Source: DUOH01 sp036562625
GTDB taxonomy: Bacteria; Bacillota; UBA4882; UBA10575
Assembly: GCA_036562625.1 (NCBI GenBank)
Contig: DATCJV010000037.1
Coordinates: 1-64,000 of the forward strand
Length of the DNA: 64,000 nucleotides
Direction: 5' to 3'
Shown here: positions 26,416 to 34,070 of the stretch, in pieces
Numbering within the stretch: position 1 is the stretch's first letter
Layout of the letters: each line of letters begins with the position of its first letter
The notes under the pieces: generated by a model
Database searches by the model: none
Told to the model about the DNA's origin: nothing
Seen by the model: the letters and a program-made list of their open reading frames with translations, nothing else
Position numbers and translations under genes: made by a program

Positions 26416-27264
26416 TTGATTATAGAAAGATTAAGGCAAAAATATGCCCAAAACAAAGCAGAGTACAGGCGAAAGGTTGCTCAGGTTATCGGGTGGATTG
26501 TGCTTGTTTTGGCCAGTCCTGTTTTCATGCTCATCGATGCGGTACGGCCCAGTAGTTCCCGGAAGATTCTCCTCGCTTATTTGTGGTTTATGGTTATTTT
26601 TCTCTGCTTAACAGCTGTCTGTTATTGGAGTAACGATAGAACCATCTCCAGGCTTCAAAGCTTATTGGGACGCTTCTTCTATCCTCAGGAAGTAGTGGCA
26701 GCCTTGAATAAAGACACTGCCGAATTGGTAAATCGGTATTCCGTGATGTTTAACATAAATCCCCAGTTGATTAACGCCATTATTCAAGTAGAAAGCAACA
26801 ATAATCCAAAAGCCCGTTCTCCCAAGGGCGCTGCCGGTTTAATGCAGATTATGCCGGCGGTTTGGCGGCAATACAATCCAAATTCTCGGTGCGATGGCAG
26901 GCATCTGCCAGACAAGGTTGATCATGGAACAGATTGTATTTACAATGTAGAAGCTAATATCAGAACAGGGGTGCGTCATCTACGCTTTCTCATCGATTAT
27001 TTCCACGGGGAGATTGGAATGGCGATTGAAGCGTATAATGCTGGCTTAGTCAATGTTGATCTCGATAGAAACAGGCCGAAATTCAAAGAAACCAGAGATT
27101 ATTTACATAGAATCGCCACAGTAATGACGCCAGCCACCACTCCCAGTATAACCAGAAAGCTTTCCATGGTAATGCGCTCAAAAGTTTTGGTCCGAAGAAT
27201 GCTGATTATTTCGCAAATGCTATGGGGGATCCTGATCTTCTGGCTGTTCAAGCGGGTTATATAA
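26416..27264 (+). CDS. Membrane-anchored lytic transglycosylase (SLT domain)
   Basis: SLT enzymes cleave the glycan strand of peptidoglycan. The catalytic glutamate is E126 in IIQVESNNNPKA, followed by GAAGLMQIMP and AIEAYNAG, the standard family motifs. Two hydrophobic segments (about 24-40 and 51-70) precede the domain. A further one closes the protein (about 262-280, ending WLFKRVI), so it is held at the membrane at both ends. The start is TTG 26416; the best ribosome-like sequences are GGGGG 8 bases upstream and GGAGGAG 19 bases upstream. It stands just ahead of yabQ, where Bacillus has yabP, suggesting a role near septum or spore wall synthesis. Confidence 0.85.
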   Translation: MIIERLRQKYAQNKAEYRRKVAQVIGWIVLVLASPVFMLIDAVRPSSSRKILLAYLWFMVIFLCLTAVCYWSNDRTISRLQSLLGRFFYPQEVVAALNKDTAELVNRYSVMFNINPQLINAIIQVESNNNPKARSPKGAAGLMQIMPAVWRQYNPNSRCDGRHLPDKVDHGTDCIYNVEANIRTGVRHLRFLIDYFHGEIGMAIEAYNAGLVNVDLDRNRPKFKETRDYLHRIATVMTPATTPSITRKLSMVMRSKVLVRRMLIISQMLWGILIFWLFKRVI

Positions 27265-27356
27265 TTTTCCCTATCAAAGCATAAATTAATATTTAACCGG
27301 AATAGATGTGGTAGGGAAGCGTGCTAACTTCTGTATACAGAAGGAGGGGGAGACTG

Positions 27357-27659
27357 GTGGAGTTTATTGACTGGCAACTAAGCTCGATGTCCATTTTGTT
27401 TATAACTGGTGTATTCTGGGGTTTACTTTTTGATCTACATAATTATGCCAAGACAAAAAGTAGCCGGGTAAAAAAGGCCGGTGGGATCAGGGATTTTTTC
27501 TTCTGGGTGTGCTCCTTTTTTCTTATCGCGCCTCTGATCTTCGTCGCCAACTGGCTCGAACTCCGGCTATATGTCTGGTTTAGTATAGGAATGGGGCTTA
27601 TTGCTTATTACTATTTGTTTCATCCATCGTTGGTATCGGTGTTTAGGTATAAAGGATAA
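27357..27659 (+). CDS. yabQ: Spore cortex protein YabQ
   Basis: YabQ is a mother-cell membrane protein needed for spore cortex formation. The 100 residues include hydrophobic helices near 12-28, 50-66 and 70-88. The family-like features are GLLFDLHNYAK after helix 1 and LELRLYVWFSIGMGL. The open frame extends to 27321. GTG 27357 has AGGAGGGGG 6 bases upstream and gives the normal YabQ N-terminus. It is followed by divIC, as in Bacillus. Its usual partner yabP is not next to it but 27 kb away at 54569. Confidence 0.82.
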   Translation: MEFIDWQLSSMSILFITGVFWGLLFDLHNYAKTKSSRVKKAGGIRDFFFWVCSFFLIAPLIFVANWLELRLYVWFSIGMGLIAYYYLFHPSLVSVFRYKG

Positions 27660-27797
27660 AGTATATTCCAATTACCGTACTGTCAATTGGCAGGAAAGAG
27701 TAGAGAACCAGCGAAGTATAATACGATTCTCAATAAAAACACCAAGATGTTCCAGGTGGAATAAGACCGAGGTCAACTGGGAAAGGGGAGGCTAATC

Positions 27798-28178
27798 ATG
27801 GGACGGAGACCCCAATACCACCGGGCAAAATTTTTTGAGCAGACGCCGGACAGGCCAAACCCGCAGGTTAGAATAAAGAAACGATACCACCTGCGTCTCT
27901 TCGGCTATAGAATCAGGGTATTGTCTCTAGTATTACTCATCATTTTCTGCTCCGTCCTCTATCATATCATAGTCGGGCTTCATGGTTTGGTTGTGAATTA
28001 CCTCAAGTTGGCGGAGAGTGAAAAGGCCATCGAAGAAAGAATCAGAATGAAACAGGCTTTGGAGTTGGAGAAGGAACTTTGGAAGACTGATGAGTTTTTG
28101 GAGGAAGAAGCCAGAAAGCTGGGCTTGATCAAACCGGGAGAGCTTTTTTCTTCTAAAACCGGTACCAATGAAGAGTAG
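27798..28178 (+). CDS. divIC: Septum formation initiator DivIC/FtsB family
   Basis: DivIC/FtsB proteins join FtsL and FtsQ/DivIB in the divisome. The 126 residues have a basic cytoplasmic N-terminus (about 1-38), one transmembrane helix (RVLSLVLLIIFCSVLYHIIV region, about 40-60) and a predicted coiled coil (about 65-100, rich in E, K, L). It ends with EEARKLGLIKPGE, the family's closing motif. GGGGAGG lies ahead of the ATG. The order yabQ-divIC-...-yabR matches Bacillus apart from the insertion of tex. Confidence 0.9.
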   Translation: MGRRPQYHRAKFFEQTPDRPNPQVRIKKRYHLRLFGYRIRVLSLVLLIIFCSVLYHIIVGLHGLVVNYLKLAESEKAIEERIRMKQALELEKELWKTDEFLEEEARKLGLIKPGELFSSKTGTNEE

Positions 28179-28218
28179 ATTTGCTTCTGTTTTACCCAAG
28201 CATTAAGGAGGAACAGGT

Positions 28219-30402
28219 TTGGATATAATCAAGGAATTGGCGAGAGAATTAGGATTGTCCGTGATACAAGTAAGCAGAACTGTAGAATTACTGGAGCAAG
28301 GTAACACCTTGCCTTTTATTGCAAGGTACAGGAAGGAAGTAACCGGAGGTCTTGACGACGAACAACTTAAAAGGCTGGAGGAACGCTTAAATTATCTGCG
28401 TAATCTTCAGGATAGAAAAGAAGAGGTTCTCCGCCTCATTGATGAACAGGGAAAGCTCACAGAAGATTTGGCAAAACAGATAAAGGAAGCCACCAAACTG
28501 CAAGAGGTCGAAGAATACTATCGGCCTTTCCGGCCAAAACGGCGGACGCGGGCTACGATTGCCAGAGAAAATGGGTTAGCGCCGTTGGCGGCTTTAATCA
28601 AAGAGGAAAGTATTACCGAGGGTAGCCTGGAGCAGATTGCCGGGGAGTATGTACGCCCCGATGTACAGGTGAATACAGTGGAAGAGGCTCTGGCCGGCGC
28701 CATGGATATAGTGGCTGAAGAAATTTCTGATGATCATAATCTTCGACGGATCGTACGGGAGTTCATTTGGGAGGAAGCGCTGATCGCCTCCGAATTTAAA
28801 GAAGGTTCTCCTTCGGATGCGGCGGCGGACGCCAAAGAGGGCGCTGTTTACCGGCAATATCACCACTATACGGAGGCAGTAAAGAAGATTCCTCCCCATA
28901 GAATTCTCGCCATAAATCGTGGGGAAAAAGAAGGTTATCTCAAAGTAGAATTACAACTGGATAAAACAGCGCTCATATCCAAACTGGAAAGACTGGTGGT
29001 AAAAAATACGGCCTCCATTTTTACGGAGTATCTGCGTAAAGCGGTGGAAGATGCCTTTTCTCGTCTGATCTGGCCAAGTATAGAGCGGGAAATCAGGGCA
29101 AGTCTGACCGAAAAAGCAGAAGAACAGGCTATTAAAGTGTTTGCCATGAATCTGCGACAGCTTTTACTGCAACCACCGGTCCGGGGAAAAAGGGTGATGG
29201 GTATTGACCCCGGATTTCGGACAGGATGTAAGGTGGCGGTGGTAGACGAGATTGGTAGAGTAATGGCTACGGAGACCATCTACCCACACCCGCCGGTCAA
29301 TAAAACCAATGAAGCCAGGCAGACGGTGACCGCTATGATTCATGATTATCAAGTGGAGTTGGTGGCGATTGGGAACGGAACGGCCAGCCGGGAAACGGAG
29401 GAGTTCATCGCCGACCTATTGCCACAATGCGGCCGGGAGGTATATTACTGTTTAGTGAGTGAAGCCGGAGCCTCTGTTTACTCTGCTTCCAAATTGGCCC
29501 GGGAGGAACTTCCCGATTTGGATGTATCCATGCGTGGGACTATTTCCATCGCCCGCCGGCTACAGGACCCCTTGGCTGAACTGGTTAAGATTGAACCCAA
29601 ATCGATTGGTGTAGGTCAATACCAGCATGATGTCAACCAAAAGGAACTGGGCGATACCTTGCAGTGGGTAGTAGAATCCTGCGTCAATTTTGTGGGAGTA
29701 GACTTGAATACGGCCTCGCCGGCTCTTCTTCAGAATGTGGCCGGCATTGGACCATCTCTAGCCAAGGCGATTGTGGAGTACAGAGAAGCCAACGGCGCCT
29801 TTAAAAAGAGGGAAGAATTATTAAAAGTAAAGAGGCTGGGGAAGAAAGCTTTTGTCCAAGCAGCCGGATTTCTAAGATTGCCGGATGGGGAGAATCCCTT
29901 GGAGAACACCGGGATCCATCCGGAATCGTATCAAGCGGCGGAAAAATTACTTGCTTCCTTTGGATTCAGCAAGGAGGATCTGAGGGATGGCGCCCGTCTG
30001 GGAGCGTTGAGAGAGAGGTTACAGAAGATAAATCTGGAAGTCACCGCTGAAAAATTAGGTGTAGGAGTTCCCACTTTAAAGGATATTGTCGAAGCTTTGG
30101 CTAAACCCGGGCGTGACCCGCGCGAAGAGATGCCAAAGCCGCTCTTTAGGAAAGACGTGAAGACTTTGGCAGATCTGCGTCCGGGAATGGCACTGACCGG
30201 GGAAGTTAGAAACGTAGTTGATTTTGGCGTCTTCGTTGATATTGGCGTCAAAGAAGACGGGCTTGTTCATATTTCGGAATTGAGTGAGAGGTACGTCAAA
30301 CACCCGTTGGAGGTGGTATCCGTAGGGCAGACGGTTAACGTCAGGGTGCTCAAGGTTGATCTGGAGAGTAAACGGATCTCACTTTCCATGAAAGGTGTTT
30401 GA
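28219..30402 (+). CDS. tex: Tex RNA-binding transcription accessory protein
   Basis: Tex is a nucleic-acid-binding protein related to eukaryotic Spt6. The 727 residues follow the family order: helical N-terminal domain, YqgF/RNase H-like domain from about 325 (VMGIDPGFRTGCKVAVVDE), helix-hairpin-helix motifs near 500-560 (LQNVAGIGPSLAKAIVEYR), and a C-terminal S1 domain from about 650 (GMALTGEVRNVVDFGVFVDI). The start is TTG 28219, with AAGGAGGAA upstream. It sits between divIC and yabR; both tex and yabR encode S1 proteins, a possible link in function or ancestry. Confidence 0.96.
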   Translation: MDIIKELARELGLSVIQVSRTVELLEQGNTLPFIARYRKEVTGGLDDEQLKRLEERLNYLRNLQDRKEEVLRLIDEQGKLTEDLAKQIKEATKLQEVEEYYRPFRPKRRTRATIARENGLAPLAALIKEESITEGSLEQIAGEYVRPDVQVNTVEEALAGAMDIVAEEISDDHNLRRIVREFIWEEALIASEFKEGSPSDAAADAKEGAVYRQYHHYTEAVKKIPPHRILAINRGEKEGYLKVELQLDKTALISKLERLVVKNTASIFTEYLRKAVEDAFSRLIWPSIEREIRASLTEKAEEQAIKVFAMNLRQLLLQPPVRGKRVMGIDPGFRTGCKVAVVDEIGRVMATETIYPHPPVNKTNEARQTVTAMIHDYQVELVAIGNGTASRETEEFIADLLPQCGREVYYCLVSEAGASVYSASKLAREELPDLDVSMRGTISIARRLQDPLAELVKIEPKSIGVGQYQHDVNQKELGDTLQWVVESCVNFVGVDLNTASPALLQNVAGIGPSLAKAIVEYREANGAFKKREELLKVKRLGKKAFVQAAGFLRLPDGENPLENTGIHPESYQAAEKLLASFGFSKEDLRDGARLGALRERLQKINLEVTAEKLGVGVPTLKDIVEALAKPGRDPREEMPKPLFRKDVKTLADLRPGMALTGEVRNVVDFGVFVDIGVKEDGLVHISELSERYVKHPLEVVSVGQTVNVRVLKVDLESKRISLSMKGV

Positions 30403-30437
30403 GAGGGCAGGAATAATTAGTTTTTGTTTTGCACTGC

Positions 30438-30467
30438 TTGACAACACATTTTTGACTAGGATATAAT
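30438..30467 (+). promoter_or_regulatory. Strong sigma-A promoter of the yabR-like gene
   Basis: Perfect TTGACA (30438-30443), 18 bases, perfect TATAAT (30462-30467). A small hairpin (CCCG/CGGG near 30503-30516) lies in the leader. Confidence 0.85.
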
Positions 30468-30563
30468 ATGATATATTAAGCTTAGTTAAGAGAGTTATAT
30501 CTCCCGTTTGTTCGGGAAACTTTTTCTGGGCAGCCGAATACAAAGAGGAGGAAGAGGCGTAGG

Positions 30564-30938
30564 ATGTCTTTTTCTGTGGGCCAGATTGTGGACGGAAAGG
30601 TAACGGGGATAACGAATTTTGGCGCATTCATTGAGCTCTCCCCTGGGATTACTGGATTGGTCCATATTTCTGAAGTTGCTGATGTCTATGTCAAAGATAT
30701 CAAAGAGTTTTTGAAGGTAAGCGATGTTGTAAAGGTTAAGATTCTATCTATGCAAGAAGGAAAAATCGGGCTATCGATCCGGCAGGCCCAACCAAGGCCC
30801 AAACAAAGTCGTCAATCATTTGAAGACAAACTATCCAAATTTTTGAAGGATTCTGAGGAGAGGCAGTCGGAGTTAAAGAAGAGTTTAGATTCTAAACGGG
30901 GCGGTAGAGGCAGAGGACGGATTTCAAATTTTTTATAG
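30564..30938 (+). CDS. yabR: S1-domain RNA-binding protein, YabR family
   Basis: Residues 1-70 form one S1 domain (FSVGQIVDGKVTGITNFGAF to GKIGLSIRQA). The rest is a charged, low-complexity tail rich in K, R, S and E, ending in arginine/glycine repeats (RGGRGRGRIS). Family members bind RNA or ribosomes. In Bacillus yabR follows divIC; here tex lies between. GAGGAGGAAGAGG precedes the ATG. Its own strong promoter indicates separate expression from tex. Confidence 0.9.
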   Translation: MSFSVGQIVDGKVTGITNFGAFIELSPGITGLVHISEVADVYVKDIKEFLKVSDVVKVKILSMQEGKIGLSIRQAQPRPKQSRQSFEDKLSKFLKDSEERQSELKKSLDSKRGGRGRGRISNFL

Positions 30939-30940
30939 AA

Positions 30941-30967
30941 GAAAACGGCCTATTGGCCGCTCTTCGG
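30941..30967 (+). terminator. Hairpin after the yabR-like gene
   Basis: GAAGA-CGGCC, loop TATT, GGCCG-TCTTC. The stem is good, but there is no clear T run after it, so termination is uncertain. Confidence 0.35.
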
Positions 30968-31081
30968 ATCCGGTCTCTATCTTCGCCTTGTATAGAAAAC
31001 CCGGCTAAATGAAGTGTTCTCTCTTCAGGAGGGCTCGTCCGATCCATGGTATAATTGGGAATAGATTTTTAGAGAAACTTC

Positions 31082-31110
31082 TTGATTACAATCGTATGAT
31101 GTATTATAAT
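31082..31110 (+). promoter_or_regulatory. Sigma-A promoter of tRNA-Met/tRNA-Lys
   Basis: TTGATT (31082-31087), 17 bases, perfect TATAAT (31105-31110). The first tRNA begins 18 bases later. Confidence 0.75.
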
Positions 31111-31128
31111 ATAATATGCCGTTGTTTT

Positions 31129-31205
31129 GGCGGTGTAGCTCAGATGGTCAGAGCATACGGTTCATACCCGTAGTGTCACTGGTTCGAATCCAGTCACCGC
31201 CACCA
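31129..31205 (+). tRNA. tRNA-Met (anticodon CAT), elongator type
   Basis: Acceptor stem GGCGGTG/CACCGCC; anticodon stem TACGG/CCGTA with loop TTCATAC gives CAT. The T arm is CTGG-TTCGAAT-CCAG and CCA is encoded. The first acceptor pair is G-C, so it is not an initiator tRNA. A lysidine-modified Ile tRNA is possible in principle. Confidence 0.92.
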
Positions 31206-31208
31206 TCA

Positions 31209-31284
<76 letters not shown>

Positions 31285-31296
31285 AATAGCAGATTA

Positions 31297-31324
31297 GAGC
31301 ACATGAAAAAGATGTGCTTTTTGT
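31297..31324 (+). terminator. First terminator after tRNA-Lys
   Basis: AGCACAT, loop GAAAAAG, ATGTGCTTTTTGTTT. Confidence 0.8.
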
Positions 31325-31326
31325 TT

Positions 31327-31361
31327 AAAAAACCACCTTAACTGGACAAGGTGGTTTTTTT
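31327..31361 (+). terminator. Second terminator after tRNA-Lys
   Basis: AAAAAACCACCTT, loop AACTGGAC, AAGGTGGTTTTTTT. It lies immediately after the first hairpin, giving a tandem terminator. The 257 bases from here to the next gene show no other clear feature. Confidence 0.88.
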
Positions 31362-31618
31362 GTCGGTCATCTAATTGATGACCAAAGAGGTAAACTGATC
31401 TTACGCAGAGAAGGGTTTTCCGCCGTACGGGCACTCTAAACAGGGGTGAAGGAGCTATGAGAAGAGCAACGTAGTAGCAAGAGTAGAATATACTAGTTTT
31501 GTTGGGTAAAAATATGGTAATATAGAGCGACGGGGTAGACAGGAAAAGGCAAGTTTTCAAGATAATTAAGATTAAGCTTAGTAATTGTATGAAAAGATGA
31601 AAATAAGGAGGAGATCAA

Positions 31619-32119
31619 ATGTTAAACGAGATTATTTTTCAGACTGAACCGGAAATGATGAAACAGATGAGTACTGGTGGATTATTCTTGACCACCAAGG
31701 CAAAGACTGTGAATACGATGGTTATTGGATGGGGGGGAATAACTTATTTCTTCAACATTCCCATCTTTATTGTGCCGGTCAGGACTTCCAGATTCACGCA
31801 TGAACAAATGGAAGATTCCACCTATTTTACGATAAGTGTTCCCCGTAGTGGAGAACTCCTAAAAGAGCTTGCCTTTTGTGGCAGAAAATCCGGGAGGGAT
31901 TTTGATAAATTTCAGGAGTGTAAATTAACAGCGCAAGCAGGCCGGGTGGTGGACGTGCCAGTGATTAAAGAATGCTACCTTCATTATGAATGTGAAATCA
32001 TTAATAAACAACAACTTACACCGGAATTTTTGAACAGTGATCTTGAGCGCTGTTTCTATCAGGGTTCCGATTACCACACTTTATATTTTGGAAAGATCTT
32101 GACTTGTTATACAACCTGA
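31619..32119 (+). CDS. Flavin reductase-like / flavoredoxin-like protein
   Basis: This 166-residue protein has the split beta-barrel FMN-binding fold of the flavin reductase-like family. Visible conserved regions are VNTMVIGWGGITY, PIFIVPVRTSRFTHE (the FMN phosphate region) and YFTISVP, then FCGRKSGRD. Members move electrons between NAD(P)H or ferredoxin and flavin or act as flavoredoxins; the exact reaction is not readable. AAGGAGGAGA lies ahead of the ATG. It stands alone, convergent with the VanY-type gene. Confidence 0.85.
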   Translation: MLNEIIFQTEPEMMKQMSTGGLFLTTKAKTVNTMVIGWGGITYFFNIPIFIVPVRTSRFTHEQMEDSTYFTISVPRSGELLKELAFCGRKSGRDFDKFQECKLTAQAGRVVDVPVIKECYLHYECEIINKQQLTPEFLNSDLERCFYQGSDYHTLYFGKILTCYTT

Positions 32120-32160
32120 GGAAGTGCAGAGCCGGCAAGCGACTGGCCTTATAATAAAAA

Positions 32161-32844
32161 TCAAGGTATAGTATATTCTTCCAATGTTAGTCGCTTTGCG
32201 GCAATGACTAAAGCAGTTTTTTGTCCCACATACCGTAAATGCCACGGTTCATATTGATAGCCGGTAGTTTCTTCCCTGCCCTTGGGGTAGCGGATAATAA
32301 ACCCATATTTATGAGCGTTCTCCTGCAACCACCGGCCTTCTTTGGTTTCCCCAAATTCTTCGATTAATTGGTAACCGACTGCGGGAGCGGAGACGTCAAT
32401 GGCCAATCCGGTTTGGTGCTCGCTCTCACCGGGTCTGGCGCTGACTTTGTTGGCTTCGGTTTCTCCTCTGATTTTACTATTATGGGTGAAGATCTCCTGC
32501 TGTCTTAGGTATGAGCGATAGGCGGACACGCCCGCCAGTCGCAGACCATCACGTTCCGCTTGGTCGAAGAGCATTTCCACTGCGCGTGCTGCTTCTTGAC
32601 GCATCTTTCTTTTTGGTAAATCTTCAGTAAAAGAAAAAGGGATATTGGGGACTACCAAATCTTTAGGCACATATTCCGCAGAGAGGACCCGTTCTTTATT
32701 GACTAACACTGTAACGGAATCTGCAGAAGCTGCCGGGATTTCTTGTCTTTTTGGGATTAGACCGGTATGGTTAGGGATAACCAGATAATAATTATCTACC
32801 TGCTTAATCATTTTTTTTACACCTTTATTCTTTTTTTGATCCAT
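32161..32844 (-). CDS. D-alanyl-D-alanine carboxypeptidase, VanY/M15 family
   Basis: M15 peptidases remove the terminal D-Ala of peptidoglycan peptides. The zinc-site motifs are present: SEHQTGLAIDVSA (His and Asp ligands) and EPWHLRYVG (catalytic Glu and His ligand). SAYRSYLRQQEIF is the conserved substrate-pocket stretch. The frame is open to 32955, but a sigma-A promoter on the plus strand lies in that extension, so I prefer ATG 32844 (GAGGG upstream). ATG 32811 is also possible. No clear signal peptide is seen with either start, which is odd for an enzyme acting outside the cell membrane. Confidence 0.88.
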   Translation of the reverse strand: MDQKKNKGVKKMIKQVDNYYLVIPNHTGLIPKRQEIPAASADSVTVLVNKERVLSAEYVPKDLVVPNIPFSFTEDLPKRKMRQEAARAVEMLFDQAERDGLRLAGVSAYRSYLRQQEIFTHNSKIRGETEANKVSARPGESEHQTGLAIDVSAPAVGYQLIEEFGETKEGRWLQENAHKYGFIIRYPKGREETTGYQYEPWHLRYVGQKTALVIAAKRLTLEEYTIP

Positions 32845-32918
32845 ACTTATTTTACCCTCGCCCGCTTTGTTCGCGACAAAAAGAGATTTGGGCTGTCCGC
32901 TGTAGCGCAAAATTTTTA

Positions 32919-32946
32919 TTGACGAAAAACAAAAAACTATTATAAT
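32919..32946 (+). promoter_or_regulatory. Sigma-A promoter of the 64-residue gene
   Basis: TTGACG (32919-32924), 16 bases, perfect TATAAT (32941-32946). It drives rightward transcription toward 33062. Confidence 0.6.
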
Positions 32947-33061
32947 ATATTGCACAGCTGGTTAATATTGTTAATTATGAGAGTTTTATCCTGCATGGTG
33001 GAAAGCCCTTTAAGGCGGGAAAAACAGAACTGAAAGTAAGACGGATTGAGGAGGACGATTT

Positions 33062-33256
33062 ATGGATTTGGAATCGATCTTTGAAGGACAAGTATTGCAG
33101 ACTCGTGAAGAGGCGCTGGCTGTATTGGAAAGGAAAGGGAGTATTCGGTTGCTTGAAGCCGGGCCGGATGTACGGATTTATTGGTTTGGCACTGCTTCCG
33201 GAGAAAAGGTCCGGCTTCGTCTTTATAATGACGGCACCTGTGAAATTGTCGCATAA
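33062..33256 (+). CDS. Small unknown protein, 64 residues
   Basis: I do not recognise this protein. It is soluble and predicted alpha-beta: an N-terminal helix (TREEALAVLERKGS) followed by strands IRLLEAGPDVRIYWFGTA and VRLRLYNDGTCEIVA. One cysteine lies near the end. The gene is credible: it has its own promoter 116 bases upstream and GAGGAGGA 7 bases ahead of the ATG. It is followed by the DUF5610-like gene. Confidence 0.7.
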   Translation: MDLESIFEGQVLQTREEALAVLERKGSIRLLEAGPDVRIYWFGTASGEKVRLRLYNDGTCEIVA

Positions 33257-33403
33257 ATGGTGTTAAGAAAAGAAGTAATACAACATCCAAGCTATTAAGG
33301 TTATGTAGAAGAAAAGAGCGGGGGAAAACTGAAGAAAGCATAAAGAAGTCATAAAGTTTGGCCGATAATAGATATGGGGAATCTTACGAAGGAGAGAAGG
33401 AAG

Positions 33404-33916
33404 ATGCATCTAGACGGCGTTCGCCAGGTCAGGTTGGTTAAGGATAAACCGAAAAGTCTTATCAACCGGACAGAGAATCGAAATCTAAGACGAAGAATAT
33501 GCGAATCTGCGGTTTTGGAATTGGGTTCCCCTGATCTGCGCGAAACCGGCATCTATCATCTACAAATCATCAAAAACCCCAATCAATTCGGAAAACACCA
33601 AATAAATGATAGTAAAGTTGAGACCCTGCGCTCCATGGTGGAAAAAATGATATTTAAACAGGCTTTAGCAGGTTCGGAGGCGGAGGAAGAATATTGGAAC
33701 GCCACTGCTACCTCCCAAAGGGTCATTGAATTGGCAAAAACGCTGGCTATTGATGACCCGGACCAGGCCTACCAGATGAAAACAGGGTTTATTAAAGGTT
33801 TTCATGATGCGCAGGAGTTATATGGCAAAGCTCTTCCCCAGGTATGTACCGATACCTTAAGATTAACTACCGAGGCTTTTGATTCTTGGATTATTAAGGT
33901 TAAGAATAAAGAGTAA
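33404..33916 (+). CDS. Unknown protein, possibly DUF5610-like
   Basis: The 170 residues begin with a basic, disordered stretch. The last 80 residues form helices: YWNATATSQRVIELAKTLA, then MKTGFIKGFHDAQELYG, then TLRLTTEAFDSW. This pattern (a Trp/Thr-Ala start, a Gly-Phe-x-x-Ala middle and an aromatic Asp end) recalls DUF5610, a helical domain of unknown function; the match is from memory and is tentative. ATG 33404 sits just after AAGGAGAGAAGG; the frame extends to ATG 33374. A terminator follows. Confidence 0.65.
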   Translation: MHLDGVRQVRLVKDKPKSLINRTENRNLRRRICESAVLELGSPDLRETGIYHLQIIKNPNQFGKHQINDSKVETLRSMVEKMIFKQALAGSEAEEEYWNATATSQRVIELAKTLAIDDPDQAYQMKTGFIKGFHDAQELYGKALPQVCTDTLRLTTEAFDSWIIKVKNKE

Positions 33917-33981
33917 GAGAGGAATTCTTTTCTTATTTACGGTTGAGTCCATCGACAAAAGGCAAGTTGTGCTTGTTACTA

Positions 33982-34016
33982 AAGGGACCGTCTACACAGA
34001 CGGTCCTTCACTTATT
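33982..34016. terminator. Terminator between the DUF5610-like gene and the usher-like gene
   Basis: GGACCGTCT (33985-33993), loop ACAC, AGACGGTCC (33998-34006), then TTCACTTATT on the plus strand. The minus side is followed by CTTTAGT, so it may also serve the converging usher operon. Confidence 0.6.
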
Positions 34017-34070
34017 AGTAAAAGAAACTATGTAAAGAAGAGAGTTGTCTAGGGCAAAGCAAATCAGATT

